Source of the DNA: Chloroflexota bacterium
Lineage (GTDB): Bacteria; Chloroflexota; Dehalococcoidia; Lucifugimonadales; Lucifugimonadaceae
DNA: 64,000 nt
Direction: 5' to 3'
Assembly (NCBI GenBank): GCA_022564545.1
Contig: JADFLG010000001.1
Coordinates: 1 to 64,000, forward strand
A program made the position numbers and the translations under genes. The notes under the pieces were generated by a model that did not search any database, was not told where the DNA came from, and worked only from the letters and a program-made list of their open reading frames with translations. Positions within the stretch are counted from its first letter, which is position 1; each line of letters starts with the position of its first letter. Positions 9,415 to 18,008 of the stretch are shown piece after piece.

Positions 9415-10031
9415 CCAATAACCAGATCAAGCTGGCAGTATTCGATGTCGATGGAACCCTTTTGCGCGGCGACACGGCGTGTCTCTGGATTGCCCGGCGA
9501 CTCAGCAAGTACGACCGAATGCTCGAATTGGAGCAATCGCGTGGCAAGCCCGACGTGAGTGCAGCACGTGAAGAGATGGCGTCGTGGTACAGGGGGTCGA
9601 CACCCGACGCACTGCTGGCCGATCTCGAAGGGTTCCCATGGGCACCCGGGCTGTTCGAAGGGATGCGGATGCTGCGCGACGCGGGCGTGAAAATAGCACT
9701 CGCTTCCGTGGGCTGGGAATTCGTAGTCAAAAGAATCGCCGAAGAAATTGGCGCTCAGTGGACACTGGCCACAAAACTCGATTTTTCGACTGGTGATATC
9801 GGCCACGCGTGGAGCGAGCACAAGGTAACGTTCGCATCTGACCTGGCGACCGAGTTGAAAATCGACCATGAGTCTATCGCGGCTGTAGGAGATAGCGACG
9901 GCGACTCCCAAATGCTCGACTACGCGGGTCTCGCAATCTTCGTCGGTCCTTCACTCCCGCCAGGCAAAAATTACCTGCATATGCCGTCGGCCGACATACG
10001 TGATATCGCGGCAGCGATTCTCAAGGGCTGA
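9411..10031 (+). CDS. HAD-superfamily (SerB-like, HAD-IB) phosphatase
   Basis: FDVDGTLLRGDTACLWI; VGDSDGDSQMLDYAGLAIFVG; TTG start. Confidence 0.88.
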   Translation: MTNNQIKLAVFDVDGTLLRGDTACLWIARRLSKYDRMLELEQSRGKPDVSAAREEMASWYRGSTPDALLADLEGFPWAPGLFEGMRMLRDAGVKIALASVGWEFVVKRIAEEIGAQWTLATKLDFSTGDIGHAWSEHKVTFASDLATELKIDHESIAAVGDSDGDSQMLDYAGLAIFVGPSLPPGKNYLHMPSADIRDIAAAILKG

Positions 10032-10339
10032 AAACCAGGGTTGGATTGCATCTCGGTTCGGGCTGCGACCTTAACCGAGTACGAATGATGAGACACACCC
10101 AACACGAAGTATTTCGAGATCCGGACAGGTATGGCGGATGGTCCGCCAACACAAAAGGAATTTCGCGATGCGTTCTCGACACTCGAAGTAATCAGCCTGG
10201 TAATCGTCAAAACGGCCGCAGATTCTCACGGCAAACCACCTGCCAGGCCTGAAATGTGGAACGCAATTCAGTTCCACGGACGAAAACCACCAATTGAGTC
10301 AGAACACCCGAAAACAAAAGTAACCCTTGAAACCGTTCC

Positions 10340-10408
10340 GTTTGCTTGCGAGTGGCGGGGGATTGCAATGGATGTAACCCCCAATCCGCTATCGGGTACG
10401 TCAAACGG
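10340..10408 (+). repeat. Dispersed palindromic repeat, copy B
   Basis: gtttgcttgcgagtggcgggggattgcaatggatgtaacccccaatccgctatcgggtacgtcaaacgg; outer CCGTTTG..CAAACGG and inner GGATTG..CAATCC arms. Confidence 0.8.
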
Positions 10409-10500
10409 TTCCATACAAATACAAAGTCCCGACCAGTTGATCGAGCCCCGTACTTCCCACCGTTAACTCGGTCATGCGTGACGCGAACCGAAAGTAACAG

Positions 10501-12600
10501 TTATTCAATCGCCGCCGGTCGTTGGCGGGCAGATCGTCGCCACGCGTACAAACCCAGTATCAGAATGACCCCGATCAGAACCCAAACAAGTTGCTGAACT
10601 GGAACGACCTGTTCGATAACGCCTGCAGGTGCACCGAACTGTTCCAACAACTCAAGCCGCTGTTGCAGATTCGCGATTTGACTCTCCTGGGCCGCTATCT
10701 GGGCTTCCCTCTCGTCCACTATCTGGTAGAGACCCTGGATCGCCGCCAGCGCCACACCGTCTGCATCTACCACACTGATGCGCCGCTCGTCCTCGCCCAC
10801 GCCGAATGCCGCCGCGAAATCCTGAGCTGCCGGGCCGATGTGCCGCACGCCATCCTGGGTCTTGTAGCTGTATGTGGCGATCGGAACGCCAAGCAGCCGT
10901 TCGAGGATCTCCCTTTGATTCACCGCCGAGAAGTTGGTTTTTGCGTTGCGGTCGCTGAGCGATGAGAAGGACCCGGAGCCAGCAGGCAGAGTCACACCGG
11001 TGGTTGCGCCGGGGTCCGAGAAAAAGGTCATCCCACCGGATGCACGTACAACGAACTGGTCAGGCCCGGTCGATGAAAGTGCCGAACCGGTCGAGTCGGC
11101 CCACACGAACGTCCCGTTGTCGACCGCTTTGGCCTTGAGACCGGCCGCGACGCTGAAAGCGCCAGAAGCCTCATTCTGCTGGCCTCCGGGGACCGTTGAG
11201 TACAGCCCGCTCGCCAGGTTGTCCTTACCGCCACCAACGGTAGCCCACCGGCCGGAAGACGTGTTCGACTCACCGCCGCCAACGGTGGCGAACTCGTCAC
11301 TTGCCGCATTGCCCGCGCCACCGCCCACGACCGAGGATAATCCTCCGGCAGTGTTGAATCCCCCGCCGCCGACCGTCGATCTAACGCCAGCGGCGGTGTT
11401 GCTGTCGCCGCCGCCAATGCTCGCACTACCACCGTAGGTCTCGTTGAACTGACCTCCCCCAATAACCGACAAAGCTCCACCTGCGTAGTTCTCTTCGCCT
11501 CCACCAATTGTGGTGGTCGACGCGTCGGCAAGGTTGAAAAAGCCGCCTCCTATCGTCGCTCCAGTTTCGAACGCTTCATTGAAAGCGCCACCGCCTATCG
11601 TCACGTTTTCCGCAAAAGCAACGACAGAGTTGCTGCTGTCACCACCTATCACGTTCGGACCGCCAACCTTCGGCTCGAGCCTGAAGGCCCGGACGCCATT
11701 TACGAAAAACTCGAGCGGCTGGTCGTCGGTCGTTCCAACGAAATCGATCCCGGCGGTCGTCCCTGCGTTGCCGTCAAGGGACCACGTGCCGGCCCCGGTG
11801 GACGGAAGACCGGCTGACCCTGGTTTTCCTTGAGGTCCTTCAATGCCAGGCGCACCAGGAGCACCGTCAGCGCCTGCTGGTCCTGCCGGTCCCGTTGGTC
11901 CGCCGGCGCCCGCCGGACCGAAGATCGCCCAGGAAATCGCGGTTTCATTCTGCTTGCAATCCAGTGGGCCATCAACGATTCGGATGTTTTTCTTCTTGGC
12001 ACAAGCGTGGATGGTGTCGGCACTCGCGGTACTGTCGGCAGCCCCGGAGGCCTCACCGTTGTACTGCATGATCAGCTTTTGTGGGTCGCCGAGCTCACAG
12101 AGAGGTCCCGAAAAATCCCCGGCGTCTTCTCCCTCGTCGTTGACGAAACCCACGATCACGAGACTTCCAAACTGGTCCCCCAGGGTCAGGTCCCGGGAAC
12201 AGGACGTGTGAAACTCAACCGTCTGGATGAGTTCGTCCGCATTCGAGTTCGGTGGGGCACTGAAGACGAACACGTGCGTGGTCGACGAAAGCTTAGTCGA
12301 TCCTGCCAGCAAAGCATCGATAGTGAACTCTCCGCCAAGCTCGACAATTCCGTCGAACCAAACTTTGGCGGCAGGGTCGCTCGGAGCGGACTTATTGGTC
12401 GCCAGAATGCGTACCGGAGTAGTGAACGCCGGGTCGCCGGTCACAATAACTTTTTTGTCGCCGTTGTGGTCGTCCCCGCCACCGCCCTGGCTTGGGTTGG
12501 CGAACACGTCGCCACCAACCGTGAAGATAGCGGCTGCGACACCCAACAGCGCTACGAAACGAACCACGTCCAGGAATCTGATCGATGTGAAGAAACGCAT
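10501..12600 (-). CDS. Large surface protein: signal/TM N-term, collagen-like Gly-X-Y segment, YadA-head-like (IGGG..N) repeats, S74-type intramolecular chaperone domain, coiled coil, C-terminal TM
   Basis: GPTGPAGPAGADGAPGAPGIEGPQGKPG; about ten ~15-aa repeats of type TIGGGxxNxAxGxxS; SDRNAKTNFSAVNQREILERLLGVPIATYSYKTQ (S74); VWVLIGVILILGLYAWRRSARQR. Confidence 0.85.
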   Translation of the reverse strand: MRFFTSIRFLDVVRFVALLGVAAAIFTVGGDVFANPSQGGGGDDHNGDKKVIVTGDPAFTTPVRILATNKSAPSDPAAKVWFDGIVELGGEFTIDALLAGSTKLSSTTHVFVFSAPPNSNADELIQTVEFHTSCSRDLTLGDQFGSLVIVGFVNDEGEDAGDFSGPLCELGDPQKLIMQYNGEASGAADSTASADTIHACAKKKNIRIVDGPLDCKQNETAISWAIFGPAGAGGPTGPAGPAGADGAPGAPGIEGPQGKPGSAGLPSTGAGTWSLDGNAGTTAGIDFVGTTDDQPLEFFVNGVRAFRLEPKVGGPNVIGGDSSNSVVAFAENVTIGGGAFNEAFETGATIGGGFFNLADASTTTIGGGEENYAGGALSVIGGGQFNETYGGSASIGGGDSNTAAGVRSTVGGGGFNTAGGLSSVVGGGAGNAASDEFATVGGGESNTSSGRWATVGGGKDNLASGLYSTVPGGQQNEASGAFSVAAGLKAKAVDNGTFVWADSTGSALSSTGPDQFVVRASGGMTFFSDPGATTGVTLPAGSGSFSSLSDRNAKTNFSAVNQREILERLLGVPIATYSYKTQDGVRHIGPAAQDFAAAFGVGEDERRISVVDADGVALAAIQGLYQIVDEREAQIAAQESQIANLQQRLELLEQFGAPAGVIEQVVPVQQLVWVLIGVILILGLYAWRRSARQRPAAIE

Positions 12601-12767
12601 TTGAGACTCTCCCCGAACGTCACTGAGACAGACGCTCGATAACTACCCGTTATGTCGCGGTTCGGTGATTCTAATACGTTCCCGACCCTCTGGCTGCGGC
12701 ATGTGATCGGTCGGCATTCGCCGCAAAAGACAGCATTTCCCTCGGACGAAACCCCTTGCCTGTGGAC

Positions 12768-12807
12768 GGCGGAATCCGTACTGAAATTCAGCAGTACGGA
12801 TTCCGCC
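12768..12807. repeat. Perfect 16-bp inverted repeat with 8-nt loop
   Basis: GGCGGAATCCGTACTG-aaattcag-CAGTACGGATTCCGCC. Confidence 0.95.
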
Positions 12808-12825
12808 GACAGCTACAATCCATCC

Positions 12826-13209
12826 ATGACCCACGACAAAAGCGAACCTCCGTGGCTTCGTTGGGGGCAGGGAATTGCAGGCGATAGCCCAGAACGGCCT
12901 GGCGTTTGATGCAAATCCGTACGATGTAGAGCGCTGTCAGCAAATCCGTTCGATCGCCGCCGAAATGATTGCCCCACATGTCGATGCTGATGCGGACACC
13001 GTAGTCGACTACTTTCTGCAAGAGACCGGCTACGCGACGCCAAAGCTCGACTGCCGCGGCGTTGTCTGGAACCCCGACGGCAAGGCCCTGCTCGTCAAAG
13101 GGACTGCCGACGAAAAATGGACTCTGCCCGGCGGGTGGATGGACGTCAACCTGACGCCCGCGGAAAACGTCGAGCGAGAGATTCTGGAGGAGTCAGGACT
13201 CACCACTCG
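12826..13209 (+). pseudogene. NUDIX hydrolase pseudogene (1-nt insertion frameshift near 12869 plus 3' truncation); paralog of 14144-14773
   Basis: MTHDKSEPPWLRWGQ... then ORF 12875 frame continues LQAIAQNGLAFDANPYDVERCQQIRSIAAEMIAPHV...GGWMDVNLTPAENVEREILEESGLTTR; copy1 TTGGGGGCAGGG vs copy2 TTGGGGGCGGG. Confidence 0.85.
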
Positions 13210-13355
13210 CTCAAAACGACGCCTTGAAATGCCCGAAACCTGGACTGGTCTAACCGGTATCCCTGTACTACCGGTTTTAGTACATCCGTCCCTGAACAAA
13301 CACCGATATTTGCTGTGTCATGACGTTGTAGACAACGGGTCGTGGAGGCAGCGTC

Positions 13356-13970
13356 ATGCAGGTAATCCAGGCGAATTTCTCATCCACCAATTGGAGCGGC
13401 CGCCGGAAGCTGCTCGTCGCCGGTGCGGTCATGTTCATCGCTCTGGTGCTGGCTTTCTACGACGATGTCCACGTTGACCCGGGCACCGTCCTCACGTTCG
13501 GATACGTTGCGGTTTTCATCATCCCGATGATCGCCAGCCTGACCTTACTGTTCCCACTACCAGTGTTTCCAATCATCTTCCTTGCTGGAAGCATGCTGGA
13601 CCCGGTCACCACAGGGCTCCTGGCGGCAGCCGGAATGACTGTTGGGATGGCCGCCACATACTTCGTCGCCGCCTCGGGTCAGGACGCTGTACAGAGTTCC
13701 ATCGCCAACCGGAGCGGAATTGCAGGACGCCTGGCGCAAAAGTTCCTGGGTGGTTTCGAGCGCCGGCCGGCCCTTGCGTCGTTCTTGATGTCTGCGATTC
13801 CGGGTCCGCATTTTTCGTTCTCCGGTCTGGTAGCCGGCGCCGCGGGAGTCCCGTGGCGGACCTACTTCCTTTACACGTTTCTTGGCAGAATTGTAGTCAT
13901 GCTGCCGTTGGCATTCGCAGGCAAGTTCGCCGCCGAGAAGGTCCAATCGCTCGGCTGGATCACCGTGTGA
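13356..13970 (+). CDS. VTT/DedA-like integral membrane protein
   Basis: Multi-TM; FPIIFLAGSMLDPVTTGLLAAAGMTVGMAATYFVA, SAIPGPHFSFSGLVAGAAGVPWRTYFLYTFLGR. Confidence 0.7.
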   Translation: MQVIQANFSSTNWSGRRKLLVAGAVMFIALVLAFYDDVHVDPGTVLTFGYVAVFIIPMIASLTLLFPLPVFPIIFLAGSMLDPVTTGLLAAAGMTVGMAATYFVAASGQDAVQSSIANRSGIAGRLAQKFLGGFERRPALASFLMSAIPGPHFSFSGLVAGAAGVPWRTYFLYTFLGRIVVMLPLAFAGKFAAEKVQSLGWITV

Positions 13971-14000
13971 GGCCCTGAACTCGGTGTGCAACGCGGTCCC

Positions 14001-14070
14001 GTTTGCTTGCGTGTGAGGTGGGATTGCACCGGGCGTCAACCGCTGTCCGCTACCGGATATGTCACTGGGC
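14001..14070 (+). repeat. Dispersed palindromic repeat, copy C (diverged)
   Basis: gtttgcttgcgtgtgaggtgggattgcaccgggcgtcaaccgctgtccgctaccggatatgtcactgggc. Confidence 0.7.
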
Positions 14071-14143
14071 GAACGCCACGTAGTGCAACATCGTCCCATT
14101 GCTTCACGTCTGATTCGGTGTTGCCAATAGCTACAATCCAACC

Positions 14144-14773
14144 ATGACCCACGATAAAAGCGAACCTCCGTGGCTTCGTTGGGGGCGGGAATTGCAGGCG
14201 ATAGCCCAGAACGGCCTCGCGTTTGATGCAAATCCGTACGATGTAGAGCGCTATCAGCAAATACGTTCGATCGCCGCCGAAATGATTGCCCCACATGTCG
14301 ATGCCGATGCGGATACCGTCGTCGATTACTTTCTGAAAGAGACCGGCTACGCGACGCCAAAAATCGATTGCCGGGGCGTTGTCTGGAACACCGATGGCAA
14401 AGTCCTGCTCGTCAAAGGGACTGCCGACGAAAAATGGACGCTGCCCGGGGGATGGATGGACGTCAACTATTCACCTGCAGAGAACGTCGAACGGGAGATC
14501 CTGGAGGAGTCAGGCCTCGCCACTCGGGCGACGAGAATAATCGCCCTGTATGACAAACGAAAACACTACCATCGCATCGTTCACATCTACCAGGTCTTTT
14601 TCGAATGCCTGCTGATAAGCGGTGAACTCCGTACGAGCACCGAGACATCAGACGTCGGGTTCTTTGGCCGGGACGAGATTCCAGAACTTTCTCTCGAACG
14701 TGTATCTCCGGATCAACTCACGCAGGCATTTCACTTCCACGACAACCCGGACGCCCCCCTAATATTCGATTGA
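14144..14773 (+). CDS. NUDIX hydrolase with N-terminal extension (intact copy)
   Basis: GGWMDVNYSPAENVEREILEESG NUDIX box; N-terminal DUF4743-like LQAIAQNGLAFDANPYDVERYQQIR. Confidence 0.92.
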   Translation: MTHDKSEPPWLRWGRELQAIAQNGLAFDANPYDVERYQQIRSIAAEMIAPHVDADADTVVDYFLKETGYATPKIDCRGVVWNTDGKVLLVKGTADEKWTLPGGWMDVNYSPAENVEREILEESGLATRATRIIALYDKRKHYHRIVHIYQVFFECLLISGELRTSTETSDVGFFGRDEIPELSLERVSPDQLTQAFHFHDNPDAPLIFD

Positions 14774-14958
14774 TTCGATTCAACGGAAAAGTGGATCGAA
14801 ACCCCTGACAAATATTAGTTGAAATTACCGCGCCATCCACCTCCTCAAAACACGACCTGGGCGACCCGTATTATCAGGAAGGTCCATAGTGCTGCCGCCG
14901 ATCCGAGCGCACATTGCCACGCGACGACCATGTTGCGGAACATTCAGGGAGGTCGAAG

Positions 14959-15504
14959 TTGAACACGGAAGAGCATGTGTATCAAGATCTCTTCGATCGC
15001 TCGCTGCTTCATCAAACCGAGCACGGTGACGGTTGCACGGTGTTCCCAACTCCACAGGCTCCGCTATGGGCGATGATGGCGGCCGCTCTATCGGTTACGC
15101 GGGTGCTTGAAATCGGATGCGGCATTGGCTACCAGACCGCCTGCCTCGCCTCTGCCGCGCCAGACGTGCTTGTCGAAACCATCGAAAACGACCCGTTGCA
15201 TGCCGACCTCGCTCAGGCAGAATTCGAGCGACTTGGACTGTCGAACAGGATCACGATCCTGCGCGGGGATGCAGAGTCCTTTCTTCCCGATCTTGACGGC
15301 CCGTACGGACTTGTCATGGAGGACGCCGGAATCGACTATGACCGCTGGCTGCCAGACCTGACACGATTGACCGGGCGGGGAGGTCTGTTGATTACGAGCC
15401 AGCTTGCAGGAAGGCTGCCCGGCTGGGACCCTCGACTGCCAACTGAAGCGCTGACGATTGTCCGGGCGAATTTCAGCTACCCACATGCCGAGTCGAGAAC
15501 CTGA
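14959..15504 (+). CDS. Class I SAM-dependent methyltransferase (PCMT/O-methyltransferase-like)
   Basis: TTG start after GGGAGGT; VLEIGCGIGYQTACLAS, VETIENDPLHADLAQAEFERLGL, GLVMEDAGIDYDRWLPDL. Confidence 0.8.
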   Translation: MNTEEHVYQDLFDRSLLHQTEHGDGCTVFPTPQAPLWAMMAAALSVTRVLEIGCGIGYQTACLASAAPDVLVETIENDPLHADLAQAEFERLGLSNRITILRGDAESFLPDLDGPYGLVMEDAGIDYDRWLPDLTRLTGRGGLLITSQLAGRLPGWDPRLPTEALTIVRANFSYPHAESRT

Positions 15505-15512
15505 CCCACCCG

Positions 15513-15725
15513 GTGTCTCACGCTCGCCTGCAGCATGAGCGGGAGAATCCTCGCAAACGTGAAAGACTGAACAAAGAACAGGAAGCGTTCGACAAACGGA
15601 AGTAACCGCGATTCGGCTCGGCACCAATCGGCGTGTTTGCAGGATTACTACGCACCAGGCTGATCGGCACACAACCATTCAAGAAACTCTGGAAGCAATC
15701 AAAGCAAAAGAGGTTGTTTAAGTGA
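15513..15725 (+). pseudogene. Leader ORF L2: GTG start, in-frame TAA at 15603-15605, open again to TGA overlapping the NUDIX start
   Basis: VSHARLQHERENPRKRERLNKEQEAFDKRK*PRFGSAPIGVFAGLLRTRLIGTQPFKKLWKQSKQKRLFK*. Confidence 0.65.
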
Positions 15726-16132
15726 GCGCGACGCCAGTCATGAGATTTTCCGGTGTTGTGCTATGGAAGGAAGACCTTGTTCTTCTGCAGAAACGATCTT
15801 TTCAGGCCAAATTGTTACCGGGTCGCTGGGGAGTGTTTGGAGGGCATATTGAGGACGGTGAATCACCGATCCAAACAGCTGTGCGGGAGATCGAGGAAGA
15901 GTTGTCGGTTTCACTCGACCCAAACCAGCTGCGGGAGCTGTGCACCCTCAGGGTTCAGCGGATGAACGCACTGTATGTAGCCCACTATTACTCGTCGAGA
16001 ATTCCGGTGTCGTTGAAGGACATGTCTCTCCGAGAAGGAATCGGATTTTCACTCTGGTCGATGGATGAAATCCCGCAACTTCACCTCGCTCACGAGGATT
16101 TCACCGCCGTGCAGACTCACTTCGGTAGTTGA
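15722..16132 (+). CDS. NUDIX hydrolase
   Basis: GGHIEDGESPIQTAVREIEEEL; GTG start. Confidence 0.9.
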   Translation: MSATPVMRFSGVVLWKEDLVLLQKRSFQAKLLPGRWGVFGGHIEDGESPIQTAVREIEEELSVSLDPNQLRELCTLRVQRMNALYVAHYYSSRIPVSLKDMSLREGIGFSLWSMDEIPQLHLAHEDFTAVQTHFGS

Positions 16133-16145
16133 CGAACTGAGCTAG

Positions 16146-16180
16146 TGCTTACGAGTGGCGGAGGATTGCATCCAGTAGGC
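16146..16180 (+). repeat. Dispersed palindromic repeat, copy D (5' half only)
   Basis: gcttacgagtggcggaggattgcatccagtaggcg vs copy A gcttgcgagtggtgggcgattgcactgggtgtaaa. Confidence 0.55.
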
Positions 16181-16207
16181 GAAGGTCACCCCTCCACCAC
16201 CGCACCC

Positions 16208-16807
16208 TCAAAACAGGGCCTGAAAGACCCGGGCTATCAGAAGGGTGAAAATCGCGATTCCCGCGCCGGCAACGCCCTGGGCCGCAATGGCCACGTTACC
16301 CCACCTTCGGCCTCTGGCTCGAAGCGTGAACACAACGACAGCACCCAGCAGGACGTATACAGGGACTGCGTTGATCGCACTCATAAGGTGCAGCGCGAGG
16401 TATTCGTTACCCTCGAATGTGGAGGCGGCTTTGGCCAGGTCGTACCTCCACGCGTCTGCGCCCGGTCCCGTTCGAGCGGCGTCAACCCACAATTGCGACA
16501 CGGCCCACGTTCGTGCGGCCAGCATCCCGAAAGCTGCGGCAAGAATGATGCCATGCCTTCCCCTGCTGACGATCGCCGCCCCGCCAACAAGTCCGACCCA
16601 ACCCAGCTCTACCAGCGGACCCGACACGGCAACGACCACACGTTGCCAATCGCTCGTGAACGGGACCACCTGGGTCACCTGCACGAATTCGTATCGAGGC
16701 CACTCGCCGGTCATCGCCTTTATCACGATGACGTGAGCCAGTTCGTGCACCGTTGCGCCTATGGCAAGTGCAGCGAACCCTGCGATCACGTATTTCAAAC
16801 GAAGCAT
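16208..16807 (-). CDS. Membrane protein with M50-like HExxH motif
   Basis: MLRLKYVIAGFAALAIGATVHELAHVIVIKAMTGEWP; several TM segments. Confidence 0.6.
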   Translation of the reverse strand: MLRLKYVIAGFAALAIGATVHELAHVIVIKAMTGEWPRYEFVQVTQVVPFTSDWQRVVVAVSGPLVELGWVGLVGGAAIVSRGRHGIILAAAFGMLAARTWAVSQLWVDAARTGPGADAWRYDLAKAASTFEGNEYLALHLMSAINAVPVYVLLGAVVVFTLRARGRRWGNVAIAAQGVAGAGIAIFTLLIARVFQALF

Positions 16808-16885
16808 CGGTCCGGAACCTAACACATATCGGCCGACGGTCTGATCGCTGGCGGTCCGGGCACACAGAGGGTTCGCCTGCCGTCG

Positions 16886-17431
16886 TTGCACCGGAACATT
16901 CTCTGTCCCAGGTGTGAGACGATATTGCGCCGTGGAGGTATTGGCCTGAGCAGGCCGGTTCTATGCGCTGCGGCGTTGTTTCTAACCATCGCAAGCGCCG
17001 CCTGCGGTTCTGATTCCGGTGCTGGCGGCGTCGCGAGTTCGGGTGATGTGAGCGAGTTTGGCTTTGAGACTTCGATCATCGCCAGTCCGGACCGCGTTTA
17101 CACGATCGACGATGTGAAGACCACCGGCTGGAAGTCATCGAAAGAATTACCGGCAGAATCGCTGCAAGGCGTTTCAGCCGTCTGGTTCGGGTTCTACCAG
17201 CAGAAAAACCTGGAAGTCTGGATCTACGGATCGCATGAAGAAGCGAAACGGCCTGGCACCGCGCCAGCCGAAGAGATCGTGGCTGCAACCCGCGGCGTGA
17301 GCGGCCGCGGGGCCGGGCCCTGCATGAAGCAGACGACCCATTTCGGGGCGTTCGGCGTGATCGGCAACCTGGTGGTCCTGTGCGAAACCGATGTGGCGGT
17401 CTGCGAGAATCTCGCCAACGCCCTGCCGTAG
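16886..17431 (+). CDS. Putative secreted lipoprotein, unknown function
   Basis: Hydrophobic N-terminal region with lipobox-like SAAC; no family recognised; start uncertain. Confidence 0.55.
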   Translation: MHRNILCPRCETILRRGGIGLSRPVLCAAALFLTIASAACGSDSGAGGVASSGDVSEFGFETSIIASPDRVYTIDDVKTTGWKSSKELPAESLQGVSAVWFGFYQQKNLEVWIYGSHEEAKRPGTAPAEEIVAATRGVSGRGAGPCMKQTTHFGAFGVIGNLVVLCETDVAVCENLANALP

Positions 17432-17452
17432 TTCTGAAGTTCTGTAAAGCTC

Positions 17453-17992
17453 ATGAAATCAGAAAAATTTGAAATAACGTTCCGACCCATCGGGACTGAG
17501 GACGTGCCGAATCTTGTGCGATGGCAGCGAGATGCAGAGACGGCGCGCTGGTACTGGGATGTCGTTGATCTGTCGGACGGAGAGCTGAAACGCAAGTGGA
17601 CTGAAATCGCTAAAAAAACGGAATCGAAAACCGATCGATTCATCATCGTGGTCAATGGGCACGATATTGGCGAAATTCAGGTCGCAAACCTGCGCGACTA
17701 CCCCGAAGCTGCCGCCGAAGTGGGCATTCCGAACGCAGCGAGTGCGGACCTGTTCATCGGAGAGCCAGCATGGAGAGATCGTGGAATCGGCTCGCGCGCC
17801 CTTCGCCAGTTCGCAGACAAGATTGTTTTCTCACGTCCGGGAATAGAAACCTGCACCATCGATCCTGAGCCTGAAAATACAAGGGCCATCCGAAGCTACG
17901 AAAAAGCCGGTTTTACCTACGTGAGGACGTATCACTCGGCGGAAGGCGACGTGGATGCCTATCTCATGCGGCGTGATCGCGGGCAGGACTAA
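17453..17992 (+). CDS. GNAT N-acetyltransferase (AAC(6')/RimJ-like)
   Basis: FRPIGTEDVPNLVRWQRDAETARWYW...FIGEPAWRDRGIGSRALRQFADKI...NTRAIRSYEKAGFTYVRTY. Confidence 0.85.
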   Translation: MKSEKFEITFRPIGTEDVPNLVRWQRDAETARWYWDVVDLSDGELKRKWTEIAKKTESKTDRFIIVVNGHDIGEIQVANLRDYPEAAAEVGIPNAASADLFIGEPAWRDRGIGSRALRQFADKIVFSRPGIETCTIDPEPENTRAIRSYEKAGFTYVRTYHSAEGDVDAYLMRRDRGQD

Positions 17993-18008
17993 AATTGTCG
18001 GGATTGCC

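Noticed and set aside
9099-9911. 270-aa minus-strand ORF
   Set aside because: Antisense to the HAD phosphatase; no recognisable family, and the low-complexity overlap is typical of GC-rich shadow ORFs
10131-10466. 111-aa ORF between HAD phosphatase and the collagen/S74 gene
   Set aside because: Translates straight through repeat copy B, no recognised family; coding status not supported
14001-14070. Integron attC site (and the other repeat copies)
   Set aside because: Palindromic and intergenic, but arms do not fit RYYYAAC/GTTRRRY and no IntI-type integrase is visible; kept only as a cassette-like hypothesis
8785-16180. CRISPR array from the repeated units
   Set aside because: Repeats are 1.5-3.7 kb apart, diverged, with genes rather than spacers between
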